17,578 bases of DNA from Pseudobacteriovorax antillogorgiicola (GTDB taxonomy: Bacteria > Bdellovibrionota_B > Oligoflexia > Oligoflexales > RGVZ01). The notes under the pieces were generated by a model, which saw nothing but the letters and a program-made list of their open reading frames with translations, made no database searches and was not told the DNA's origin. Positions 6,995 to 15,101 of this stretch are shown in pieces. Both the position numbers and the translations under genes were made by a program. The stretch lies in contig CAMDGW010000027.1 of the NCBI GenBank assembly GCA_945897695.1, positions 1 to 17,578 on the forward strand. Direction: 5' to 3'. How positions within the stretch are numbered: the stretch's first letter is position 1; each line of letters opens with the position of its first letter.

Positions 6995-9121
6995 TTACAA
7001 AGAGACTACGCCCACCTTGTTTGTCTGAACCTCAGACGGAATTTCGTCGAACGCAAGAACAACTACACCTGGCACAAATCTATTAATCAGTTTTCGTAAG
7101 TCCCAGCGAATCCGTGATCCACAAACCAGAACGGGCATTGTGCCAAACGAATCGAACTTTCTCATGACCTCTGCAACTTGATTGAGAAGGCGCTCCACAT
7201 ATCGCGTGTCGATGTTGAAATAGGTAGTTCCGTCCTCTGCAGACTGCAGAGCTCCGACAAGAACGTCTTCAACAGCTCGGTCTAGGGTCGCTATATGGAG
7301 CGTATTTTCATTTGCTAGATATTTTTTAATTATACCACGGCCTAAGGATTTGCGGACATAGCGGGTCAGGATGTCGGCATGGGTAACTTTTTTGCAGTGA
7401 TCGGCCAGCGTCTCAAAAATACTGTGGATATCCCGTATACTTACCGATTCTGCCAAAAGATTCTGTAGTACTTTTACGACGTCCCCGAGGGAGAGGCGGT
7501 CACTCCCAATCACTTCGTCAACGACTTTTGGTGCATCTGCTTTCAAGTTATCAATCAACTTCTGGGTTTCCTGGCGACCAAGAAGATTGTGGGCATTTTC
7601 TCCGATGAGCTTCGTCAAATGGGTCACGATTACCGTCGGACAATTAACAACCGTATAGCCACGGAAAGTAGCTTCATCTTTTTGACTCGGCTTAATCCAG
7701 AGCGCGTCGAGACCATAAGCTGGCTCTTTTGATTTGATCCCCTTGACTGGGTCTGTGATGTCTCCAGGATCCATGGCCAGCCAGTGTTCAACCATTAGAT
7801 TTCCGCGACCGATGACATTGCCTTTTAGTAGAATCTGGTACTCCCCAGGTTTTAGCTGGATATTGTCGCGGACCATGACCATTGGAACGATAATTCCAAG
7901 GTCCTGGGCAAACTGTTTTCTGGCGCTTACTATTCGCTCGAGGACCTCGCCATCTTGTGTCTGATCAACAAGCGGTACAAGTCCGACGCCAACTTCGAGA
8001 CTTAGTGTGTCGACATGGAGCATGTTTTCGATGGAGTCTGAGGTTCCTTCAGCAAGGCGATTTTTATTTGCCTCTTCGGCAACCTTGCTTGCCTCTTTCT
8101 CAGCGACAGTTGCAGCACTGTAACGACCTAGGAAGAAAAACAGCAAAGCTAATGCCATAAATGGCACAAATGGGAAGCCAGGCATGATGCCAAGAACAAG
8201 CATCAGACCACCACAAACATAAAGCGGTTTTGTGTGTGTTATAAACTGCCCTTGGATTTCATCACTAAGACCAACTTCCGTTGAGCTTCGTGTTACGACG
8301 ATACCGGCGGCAATAGAGATGAGAAGAGACGGGATAATCGCAACAAGGCCATCACCGATCGATAAAAGAGTGTATTTGGAGGCGGCATCCTTAAAAGACA
8401 TGCCGTGCTGAAGGACGCCGATGGCAAGTCCTACTACGACGTTAATGAGTGTAATAATAATTCCAGCGATTGCGTCTCCTCGCACAAACTTGGACGCACC
8501 GTCCATTGCACCGTGGAAGTCGGCTTCTTTTTCAACTTTTCTGCGACGTCGCTTAGCTTCTTCGCGATCTATGACTCCGGCGTTTAGCTCTGCGTCGATG
8601 GCCATTTGCTTTCCTGGCATCGCATCAAGTGTAAAGCGCGCGCCAACTTCTGCAACCCGCCCAGAACCCTTAGTGATAACGAAGAAGTTGACGACGTTTA
8701 AGATCAGAAAGATCACGACCCCAACAAAATAGTTACCGCCCACGACAAACTCACCAAAAGCTTGGATCACATGGGAAACGTCTCCTGTTGCTCCATTTAA
8801 CAAAATAGCTCTAGTACTGGCGACGTTGAGTGCAAGGCGAAGTCCAGTTGAAAGAAGCAGAATTGTCGGAAATGTTGAAAACTCAAGTGGTTCTTTGATG
8901 TAGGTTGAGATCAGAAGAATGAATACGCCTATTGTGATAGAAATAGCAAGAAGCATGTCCATGATAATCGGGGGCAAAGGCACAAGCATAAGAAATACGC
9001 CAGCGACAATGCCAACAGCAAACTGCACGTCAGTACTTTTAACAATTTCTAGAATGCTAGGTCCAACCGGTTTCATCCGGTCCCGATTTTGCTTAATGGA
9101 CTTTGCTGTAGCTTGGGCCAT
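6995..9121 (-). CDS. flhA: FlhA, flagellar type III export gate protein
   Basis: This 708-residue protein is full length for FlhA, which forms the nonameric export gate that uses the proton motive force and docks substrates. After a short basic N-terminus, about eight membrane helices run to ~residue 335. The FHIPEP-family signature is clear: KGSGRVAEVGARFTLDAMPG, then KQMAIDAELNAG (151-182), followed by the basic RRRRK loop. A linker at ~335-365 leads to the cytosolic domain (~366-708). The usual acidic linker, SD1-SD4 order and conserved segments such as DNIQLKPGEYQILLKG are visible. GGAG lies 7 bases from the ATG, overlapping the end of flhB; the gap between the genes is 13 bases. Nothing unusual is seen. 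Confidence 0.97.
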   Translation of the reverse strand: MAQATAKSIKQNRDRMKPVGPSILEIVKSTDVQFAVGIVAGVFLMLVPLPPIIMDMLLAISITIGVFILLISTYIKEPLEFSTFPTILLLSTGLRLALNVASTRAILLNGATGDVSHVIQAFGEFVVGGNYFVGVVIFLILNVVNFFVITKGSGRVAEVGARFTLDAMPGKQMAIDAELNAGVIDREEAKRRRRKVEKEADFHGAMDGASKFVRGDAIAGIIITLINVVVGLAIGVLQHGMSFKDAASKYTLLSIGDGLVAIIPSLLISIAAGIVVTRSSTEVGLSDEIQGQFITHTKPLYVCGGLMLVLGIMPGFPFVPFMALALLFFFLGRYSAATVAEKEASKVAEEANKNRLAEGTSDSIENMLHVDTLSLEVGVGLVPLVDQTQDGEVLERIVSARKQFAQDLGIIVPMVMVRDNIQLKPGEYQILLKGNVIGRGNLMVEHWLAMDPGDITDPVKGIKSKEPAYGLDALWIKPSQKDEATFRGYTVVNCPTVIVTHLTKLIGENAHNLLGRQETQKLIDNLKADAPKVVDEVIGSDRLSLGDVVKVLQNLLAESVSIRDIHSIFETLADHCKKVTHADILTRYVRKSLGRGIIKKYLANENTLHIATLDRAVEDVLVGALQSAEDGTTYFNIDTRYVERLLNQVAEVMRKFDSFGTMPVLVCGSRIRWDLRKLINRFVPGVVVLAFDEIPSEVQTNKVGVVSL

Positions 9122-9134
9122 ATATTATCTCCGC

Positions 9135-10250
9135 TCAGTTTTCAGTCATTTCAGAGGCTCTGGTATCTTTTGGTTTTCGCTTGATTTGAACGCCTTTAAG
9201 TTTAAATACGAACTTGATGATTTCGCTGACGGCTTGGTACATGGTCACCGGTATCTCTTCTCCCTCTTTCACAGAGGCATACAGAGCACGGGCAAGTGGT
9301 TTATTTTCCACAATGGGAATTTCAAGCTCCCTGGCGGTCTCACGCATCTTCAATGCAAGGAAGTCCACCCCTTTGGCAACGACAAGTGGTGCCGCCATTC
9401 CAATTTCGTACCGAACAGCAATTGAGTAGTGGGTTGGATTGGTAATAAGTACGGTAGCCTTCTTGGTGTTTTCAACGGTCTTTTTGGTGGCTATGTCTCG
9501 CGCCATCCGCCGCAGCTTTGCTTTAACGTGGGGGTCTGTTTCACGCTGTTTTACCTCTTCCTTTACTTCGTCTTTAGACATTTTCATTTTGTTTTCAAGG
9601 CTGATAAAGTTGTAAATAAAATCACTAGCACCAATAAACAGCATGAGGCCGACAACTCCCCAAAGCATCTGAGTGGTGATGTCCCCCCAGTAAGACCAGG
9701 CAGATGAGAAATTTGCATTGAGTAGAGATGGAACTTTCTTCCATTCGCCCGCAAGAATGAGCCAAGCCACAAGAGAAACGGCAAGTAGCTTTGCTACAGT
9801 TTTAATTGCGCCTACTGCTGTGTCTTTGGCAAATAGACGAGCAATCCCCGGTAGTGGATTAAGTTTTTCCCAGTTGAATTCGAGTTTTTTCCAAGACCAG
9901 TTAAATTGAGTCTGGAGTAATGTAACTATTGATCCCGCGGCAGCAGCTACAATGAAAACGGGTAGCGTCATATAAATGAATTCCGCCCATGTGTCGCCCA
10001 GATAAGAAATAATATTTTTATCTGAAACACGAAATGACTCAGCCGCCCGGAAGTTATTTATAAAAATGGCCTTGGATTTATAGATAATTTGTGGAGCATA
10101 CCAAGTGATAAACATGGCAATCGCTGCTAGTCCCGCGACCTGACTCAGCTCCTGGCTATTGGCGACGTTTCCTTGCTCGCGAAAATCATCTCGGCGCTCC
10201 GCAGACGCTTCTTCGGTCTTGTCTTCTTGATCAGTTTCGTTTTCAGCCAC
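9135..10250 (-). CDS. flhB: FlhB, export switch protein with NPTH autocleavage site
   Basis: This 371-residue protein is the substrate-specificity switch of the flagellar export apparatus. The N-terminus (DKTEEASAERRDDFREQGNV) matches the family, four membrane helices cover about residues 38-220, and the cytoplasmic domain contains the autocleavage motif NPTH (271-274) in TNPTHYSIAVRYE. Cleavage between Asn271 and Pro272 would switch secretion from rod/hook to filament proteins. The C-terminal half after the site is complete (VSEIIKFVFKLKG). The start is GTG with GGGGGA about 9 bases upstream. It lies 15 bases after fliR and 13 before flhA. The partner ruler FliK is not in this window. Confidence 0.97.
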   Translation of the reverse strand: MAENETDQEDKTEEASAERRDDFREQGNVANSQELSQVAGLAAIAMFITWYAPQIIYKSKAIFINNFRAAESFRVSDKNIISYLGDTWAEFIYMTLPVFIVAAAAGSIVTLLQTQFNWSWKKLEFNWEKLNPLPGIARLFAKDTAVGAIKTVAKLLAVSLVAWLILAGEWKKVPSLLNANFSSAWSYWGDITTQMLWGVVGLMLFIGASDFIYNFISLENKMKMSKDEVKEEVKQRETDPHVKAKLRRMARDIATKKTVENTKKATVLITNPTHYSIAVRYEIGMAAPLVVAKGVDFLALKMRETARELEIPIVENKPLARALYASVKEGEEIPVTMYQAVSEIIKFVFKLKGVQIKRKPKDTRASEMTEN

Positions 10251-10265
10251 AGCGTTAGTCCCCCA

Positions 10266-11054
10266 CTATCGACTGAGCGCCACAAGGGCGGTCATTAGAT
10301 GCTTCTGACTTTCAAGAAAATGAGTGTGAAGCCAGTTTGGCAGGAGAGGTAGAAGCGACATGTATAAAAAAAGGCCAACAAAAAAATTGGCTGGGAAACT
10401 CATGACAAATACATTTGCCTGCGGAACTGCACGATTTATAAGTCCTAATGCTGCCGTTGAAAAAAGTAAGCCAACCAGCAGCGGAGCTGCAAGCTGGATG
10501 GCTGTAACGAAAATGCCTCCCGACACGTTTAATAAAATTGTCTGAAGGCTCCCGCCGGGTAGAGCTTGCCCGATGGGAATGAGATTAAATGACTCCCAGA
10601 TCGACTTTATGTAGATATGGTGCATATCGAGTGCCAAGAATATCAGTATGATCAAAAGTCTGTGCATGGCACTAAAGCCATTGGTCTGCTCTTGGCTTCC
10701 TGGCAAAAAAATGCTGCCAGTGTTAAAACCCATTTGTATGCCGACTAAATTGGCTGCCATAACGATTCCATCGAAGGCCAGCTTTGCAACGTAGCCAAGC
10801 ACCAAACCGATAAGCATTTCTTTAATCATTAAGAGGCTGAGGGTTGTGACGTCAGTAAGGGCTGCAGTGACTTGTTTTTCGTAGCTTGCTGGCAGTAAAG
10901 GGTAGATGCCAATCGTAAGAGCTAATGAGAGAAGAATACGTACGCGGACGGGTACATTTGACTCGCCAAAAAGCGGCAACAGCGAAACAATGCAACTTAT
11001 TCTTAAGAATGTTGCTGCTGCCGTCAGTATGTCGCCTGTATCGAAAGCAAACAC
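10266..11054 (-). CDS. fliR: FliR, export gate core protein
   Basis: This 262-residue hydrophobic protein has the normal length for FliR, one copy of which completes the FliP5-FliQ4-FliR1 export gate. Conserved stretches are visible, such as the N-terminal LRISCIVSLLPLFGESNVPVR, IGLVLGYVAKLAFDGIVMAANLVGIQMGF, and near the end INRAVPQANVFVMSFP. About six hydrophobic segments are present. The start is GTG at 11054, supported by GCGGGG about 9 bases upstream. It begins 14 bases after the end of fliQ and ends 15 before flhB, so it is clearly in the same transcript. Confidence 0.96.
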   Translation of the reverse strand: MFAFDTGDILTAAATFLRISCIVSLLPLFGESNVPVRVRILLSLALTIGIYPLLPASYEKQVTAALTDVTTLSLLMIKEMLIGLVLGYVAKLAFDGIVMAANLVGIQMGFNTGSIFLPGSQEQTNGFSAMHRLLIILIFLALDMHHIYIKSIWESFNLIPIGQALPGGSLQTILLNVSGGIFVTAIQLAAPLLVGLLFSTAALGLINRAVPQANVFVMSFPANFFVGLFLYMSLLPLLPNWLHTHFLESQKHLMTALVALSR

Positions 11055-11068
11055 GAAAAGTATCCCCG

Positions 11069-11338
11069 CTAATGAACAATTGTTGGAATCTGATTAAAGA
11101 TTCCAATCGTAAAGTGAATGAATGTCTCAAGGATCCACGGTCCAGTTACAGCGAGTGCGACGGTCATGACTAGAATTTTCGGAATAAAGCTAAGCGTCTG
11201 TTCGTTGATTTGCGTTGCCGCCTGAAGGACCGAGACGATCAATCCCGTAATCAGAATGGCTAGTAACGCCGGCGCAGAGATGAGGCTAGCAATCCAGATT
11301 GCATTTAAACCCAGATCAATGACAGTTTGCTCAGTCAT
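11069..11338 (-). CDS. fliQ: FliQ, export gate core protein
   Basis: An 89-residue protein with two membrane hairpin helices (about 13-40 and 52-75), the normal form of FliQ. The conserved LLAILITGLIVSVLQAATQI (residues 25-44), followed by NEQTLSFIPK, identifies it directly. Four copies wrap the FliP-FliR gate. GAGGTG is 6 bases before the ATG and lies next to the stop codon of fliP, 13 bases away. Confidence 0.97.
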   Translation of the reverse strand: MTEQTVIDLGLNAIWIASLISAPALLAILITGLIVSVLQAATQINEQTLSFIPKILVMTVALAVTGPWILETFIHFTIGIFNQIPTIVH

Positions 11339-11351
11339 GATTGCACCTCAT

Positions 11352-12125
11352 TTAAGAATAAGTGTGGAAGCTTTTGACAAGCGCCCCAACAATCAGCGAC
11401 CAGCCATCGACCAATACAAACAAGACAAGCTTAAACGGCAGTGAAACAACCGTCGGTGGCAGCATCATCATGCCCATGGCCATGAGAATCGCCGACACAA
11501 CCATGTCGATCACCAGAAAAGGTATGTAGATAAGAAACCCGATTTGGAATGCCGTCTTCAATTCACTGATCATGAATGACGGAATCAGGACGCTCATGGG
11601 GATATCGTTTTCATTTGATGGCTTGCCAAGCTTGGATAGGTTCATAAAGAGCCCAAGATCAGCTTCCCTGGTTTCAGCAAGCATAAATTTGCGAACAGGC
11701 TTTGTAATCTCGTTGAGTGCTTGATCTTGGGTTATCGCATTTTGAGTAAGTGGGGTGATGACGCGGTCATTGATCGGACCCCAGACCGGAGCCATGGTAA
11801 ACATTGTCAAGAATAAGGAAAGTCCAAGAACCACCTGATTTGGTGGCATCGTGTTGGTGCCAATGGCTTGCTTCAGAAAACTTAAGACAACAAGTATTCG
11901 TGTGAAAGATGTCATCATAAGAAGGATGGCTGGGGCAACACTAAGCACCGTAAGAATACTAACAATTTTGATGGCCGGGACAACCGCTGTAGGGTCGTCG
12001 GTCTGACTGAGGTTAACTTGGAGTTTCGGTAACCCTGTGTCTGCAAACGCGCCCGATGCTAGGGCGACGGCTGCCGTTGCCAAAGCTAAGCCAATGATTA
12101 TTTTTCTTCTATTTGTAGTTAGCAT
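11352..12125 (-). CDS. fliP: FliP, export gate core protein
   Basis: A 257-residue protein of normal FliP length. It starts with a cleavable signal peptide (residues ~1-28, KIIIGLALATAAVALASGAFA), as FliP commonly does. Membrane helices carry the family signatures MMTSFTRILVVLSFLKQAIGT (~70-90) and FQIGFLIYIPFLVIDMVVSAILMAMGMMMLPP (~190-222). The periplasmic segment between them carries the usual DRVITPL and TREADLGLF blocks. Five copies form the ring of the export gate, whose assembly is helped by FliO, encoded directly upstream with a gap of 27 bases. Confidence 0.97.
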   Translation of the reverse strand: MLTTNRRKIIIGLALATAAVALASGAFADTGLPKLQVNLSQTDDPTAVVPAIKIVSILTVLSVAPAILLMMTSFTRILVVLSFLKQAIGTNTMPPNQVVLGLSLFLTMFTMAPVWGPINDRVITPLTQNAITQDQALNEITKPVRKFMLAETREADLGLFMNLSKLGKPSNENDIPMSVLIPSFMISELKTAFQIGFLIYIPFLVIDMVVSAILMAMGMMMLPPTVVSLPFKLVLFVLVDGWSLIVGALVKSFHTYS

Positions 12126-12152
12126 CTTCTTTGTCCTATCTGGGTGACTCGA

Positions 12153-13574
12153 TTATCCCGGAGGCAAGTTTCTCAGACGGTCACGGAGCATGCGTGTAAT
12201 ATCCTCATCTTTTTTGGCCGGCTTTATCGAGACTGAACGTGGCCCGTCATCATCGATAGCTACATTGATGCTGTTTGAAGTTGTGTTATGAGCTTTTGCA
12301 CCTGTGCTTGTTGATCCCGCAGACATTGGAAGCGTTCGCCTCTGCGCTTTGGTAGCCGGAACTTCATCCGGAGCTTTAAGACGGATTTCAGCATTCGGAT
12401 TCGCCATTTGGAGTTGAGAAGCAAAATTTGATATTTTTGGCTTGGACTCAATCGCAGTTAACATGTTGATTGACTCGGGGCCAACGCCTAAAAGGATTTG
12501 TTGCGACCCTACCTGAACCAGGGTCAATCGCTGCTTTTGGCCGATATTGATCGTGGATAGGACCTTCATAGTTGCCGGCTCAATTGAGTCAAAGCCACCT
12601 TTTGCAGACGCCAAACGACGGCGTTTTGCGCGGACGGATTGTACTCCCAAAAACAGTAAAAACATGATTGCGCAAAATCCAGCAACTTTGGTTAGCTGAC
12701 CGTAGAGTTCCTGCACAGGATTTGATTTAGCTGCGGCCTCATTGGAGTTTTTTCCAGGGGAAGCAATGAGATCTGATGGAGCGGTCAGGCCTTTTTCACT
12801 CGTGGTTTTTGCGATTATTTCAGACGCACTTGGCGATTCAGAGGTCGACCTTTGCGGGGGAGCAATTAACTGTTCGAGTTTTTTATGGTCAATGGTAATG
12901 ACTAGGCGGTCACCCAAAAGTTCAGCGGTTGTTGCAAGCTTGGCTTTTGATGCATCCTGGTTTGTAAATAGGCGGAGAGCCCCGTCAGTGTCCCCGACTT
13001 GGAACGTTGCCATTTTTTTAAGGAATGGGCCATTGCCATCGATAAATTCCCCCGATGCAGCCACGTGGGTTCCCGGCATTTTTATCTGAAGGAAGGTTCC
13101 ATGCTCCTCAATATTTATATCTTTCCAGTCAGGTGACGTGTTGAGTCTGGCAGTAACAATAGTCATGTCACCTTCGACTTCAGTCGTCACGAGCCCAAGC
13201 TCTGGATTTTTGATTGCTTGTTTTTTCTCGAGAGCTTCTTTTTGAGCTGAAATTTTCTGTGCAGCTGCTTGAGCAGCAGATTTTTGCCTGACAATCTTTT
13301 GCGCCTGGGCTTTTTGAGCGGCCAATTTTTGGCTCGTCGCTTTCTGTGTGGCTATCTGATCTTTGATCGTTTGTTCCGGAAGGTTTTTTTCAATAGCCGC
13401 AGATGAAAGTGCCGCTTGTTCCGGTAAGTTTACCTCAGATGGAGATGCTACAGCTGCTGCTGAAGATAGACCGTCAACGTTCGGCAGGGGTGACTGCGGA
13501 GCTTTTGGTGTATTACCGTATGCTTGCGCAGCCAAGGTCAGAGCCGTTAGAGCTGGAATAAATTTAGTCCACAT
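12153..13574 (-). CDS. fliO: FliO with large periplasmic extension containing an AMIN-like domain
   Basis: A 473-residue protein, while FliO is usually about 100-150 residues. Order of parts: signal peptide (1-20); Pro/Ser/Ala-rich region (21-65); a Gln-Lys repeat helix (71-120) with QK at 77, 82, 87, 92, 97, 106 and 111; an AMIN-like beta domain (~125-238: LVTTEVEGDMTIVTARL, then MPGTHV, GPFLKKMATFQVGD, GDRLVITID); a low-complexity linker (240-290); one membrane helix (~295-312) followed by RAKRRR; the FliO core (~333-378: MKVLSTINIGQKQRLTLVQV, then GVGPESINML); and a polar tail ending in a basic helix. Position between fliN and fliP plus the core motif make the FliO call firm. FliO scaffolds assembly of the FliP ring. 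The AMIN call is by pattern only. GGAG lies 8 bases from the ATG. Confidence 0.88.
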   Translation of the reverse strand: MWTKFIPALTALTLAAQAYGNTPKAPQSPLPNVDGLSSAAAVASPSEVNLPEQAALSSAAIEKNLPEQTIKDQIATQKATSQKLAAQKAQAQKIVRQKSAAQAAAQKISAQKEALEKKQAIKNPELGLVTTEVEGDMTIVTARLNTSPDWKDINIEEHGTFLQIKMPGTHVAASGEFIDGNGPFLKKMATFQVGDTDGALRLFTNQDASKAKLATTAELLGDRLVITIDHKKLEQLIAPPQRSTSESPSASEIIAKTTSEKGLTAPSDLIASPGKNSNEAAAKSNPVQELYGQLTKVAGFCAIMFLLFLGVQSVRAKRRRLASAKGGFDSIEPATMKVLSTINIGQKQRLTLVQVGSQQILLGVGPESINMLTAIESKPKISNFASQLQMANPNAEIRLKAPDEVPATKAQRRTLPMSAGSTSTGAKAHNTTSNSINVAIDDDGPRSVSIKPAKKDEDITRMLRDRLRNLPPG

Positions 13575-13610
13575 AGCTGGTCTCCATTAAGATTTTTACG
13601 ATTGCCCAGA

Positions 13611-14045
13611 TTAAACAGCGTCTTTACTTACGCCAAAGTCGCCAAGACCAAACTGGCTGACTACATCGGTGAGTCGGACGCCAAATTTTTCATTAACAAC
13701 AACGACTTCTCCCATCGCCACAAGTTTGTCGTTGATGAGTATTTCCATTGGCTCCCCAGCGATTTTTTCAAGTTCGATCACTGACCCTTGGCCAAGCTGG
13801 AGGAGGTCATTTACCAGCATCTTCGTACGACCTAGTTCCACGCTTACTTTTAGAGGTATGTCTAAAATCATTTTCAGCTTGGAGAAGTCAGTCTTTCCAA
13901 GTCGCGAATTCGTAGCGTCAGCGCCTGCGCGCTGTCCATCTTCGTTTTTAGCTCCGTCTGGCCCACCCGCATCTGCAAGTGCATCGTCTAATTCGCTGCC
14001 TAGGCCGAAGTCCTCTGGTTTTACTCCACTGCCATCCATTGCCAT
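13611..14045 (-). CDS. fliN: FliN, flagellar motor switch/C-ring protein
   Basis: A 144-residue protein of normal FliN length. The first ~55 residues are an acidic, Gly/Ala-rich disordered leader. The SpoA (surface presentation of antigens) domain follows at ~58-128: LDIPLKVSVELGRTKM, then LLQLGQGSVIELEKIAGEPM, and VVVVNEKFGVRLTDV near the end. FliN forms the base of the C-ring and binds the export ATPase regulator FliH. AGGAG is 7 bases before the ATG at 14045, so that start is preferred to the ATG two codons later. It lies 32 bases after fliM and 36 before fliO. Confidence 0.96.
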   Translation of the reverse strand: MAMDGSGVKPEDFGLGSELDDALADAGGPDGAKNEDGQRAGADATNSRLGKTDFSKLKMILDIPLKVSVELGRTKMLVNDLLQLGQGSVIELEKIAGEPMEILINDKLVAMGEVVVVNEKFGVRLTDVVSQFGLGDFGVSKDAV

Positions 14046-14077
14046 GATTTACTCCTTAATTTGGTCGCGTGTTCGGG

Positions 14078-15055
14078 TTAGCCGATCAGATCAGTAATTT
14101 TTATCGCCCTATTTCCCTTTGAAAGTCCTGGAATACCTTTGAACTTGGGAAGTCCTTCCACTAGTACATCGAGGGGCAGCGTGGCATCCGTGTTTAACTG
14201 AATAATGTCACCAGGCTCCAACTCCATGAGGTCTCTTACGGAAATGTCCGCGTTTCCAAGCTTGACATTAATATTTGCGGTGGTTTGCATGATTTGTTCT
14301 TTGATTCGATTGATCCAGATGAAGTCAACTTCCAGTTGCTCACTCTGAAATCCAACCGAAAGCTTGGATTTAATTGGCTCAAGTGTCGCATATGGAATAA
14401 CCAGCTTGATGGTGCCGCTAACTTTTTCAAGTTCGATATCAAATGTGGTAGCTATGACCACGTCTGACGGCGGGACTACGGCAACAAACTGCGGGTTAAT
14501 CTCTGTTCGACTATATCCGATTTTCAAGGGGTATACCGGTTCCCAGGCTTTTTCTAGATCGTCAATCGCATTGAGAACCACGCGTCTGGCAATTTTGATT
14601 TCTATCGGGGTAAAATCCTTACCCTCGATTTTGGTATATGGCGCCTCACCACCACCAAAAAAGCTATCGACCAATGCGTAGAGAAGCTTTGATTCTATGA
14701 CCATGACCGCAGCCCCACGCAAAGGGTCAAGTCGAAGGATGTTCAGACATGATGGCAACGGCAGGGAGTTCATGAATTCTGAAAATTTCATGGGACCAGT
14801 ATTATTCACTGAAATATTGGCCATCTTTCTTAGGGAATTTGAAAGATTCATTCGAAAAAGACGGATGAATCGGTCATGGATGATGTCAAGTGTCGGCATA
14901 CGGCCGCGGATAATTTTATCGTTATTTGCCAAGTCATATTGCATGACGCCAATCCCGCCGGCTGCAGGCTGGGATCCTGGCTGAGCGCCACCACCATTGT
15001 CTGAAACGGCTGACAATAGCGCATCAACTTCGTTTTGTGATAGGACCTGATTCAT
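14078..15055 (-). CDS. fliM: FliM, flagellar motor switch protein
   Basis: This 325-residue protein has the normal FliM length. The start at 15055 (MNQVLSQNEVDALLSAV) is chosen because GGAG lies 7 bases upstream and the CheY-binding motif NEVDALL then sits at the extreme N-terminus, as in the family; an ATG 12 codons upstream has no support. After a Gly/Pro linker (20-37) comes the CheC-like middle domain (~45-235) with the GG-containing loop FFGGGE (132-137), then the C-terminal SpoA domain (~255-322). FliM connects FliG to FliN and receives phospho-CheY, whose likely gene is in the same operon. Confidence 0.97.
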   Translation of the reverse strand: MNQVLSQNEVDALLSAVSDNGGGAQPGSQPAAGGIGVMQYDLANNDKIIRGRMPTLDIIHDRFIRLFRMNLSNSLRKMANISVNNTGPMKFSEFMNSLPLPSCLNILRLDPLRGAAVMVIESKLLYALVDSFFGGGEAPYTKIEGKDFTPIEIKIARRVVLNAIDDLEKAWEPVYPLKIGYSRTEINPQFVAVVPPSDVVIATTFDIELEKVSGTIKLVIPYATLEPIKSKLSVGFQSEQLEVDFIWINRIKEQIMQTTANINVKLGNADISVRDLMELEPGDIIQLNTDATLPLDVLVEGLPKFKGIPGLSKGNRAIKITDLIG

Positions 15056-15101
15056 CTGTTTCTCCGCAGTTTCAATTAAACAGAGGCACAACGGTCGTAC
15101 G

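Noticed and set aside
7235..7251. Near-perfect palindrome CTCTGCAG-A-CTGCAGAG inside flhA
   Set aside because: It encodes conserved-looking FlhA residues (ALQSAED), has a 1-base loop and no T tract, so it is most likely chance.
8405..8732. Plus-strand ORFs opposite flhA
   Set aside because: Antisense shadows of a highly conserved gene, without ribosome binding sites or recognisable products.
15056..15091. Upstream ATG for fliM (15091)
   Set aside because: No ribosome binding site, and it would bury the N-terminal CheY-binding motif that is normally at the extreme start.
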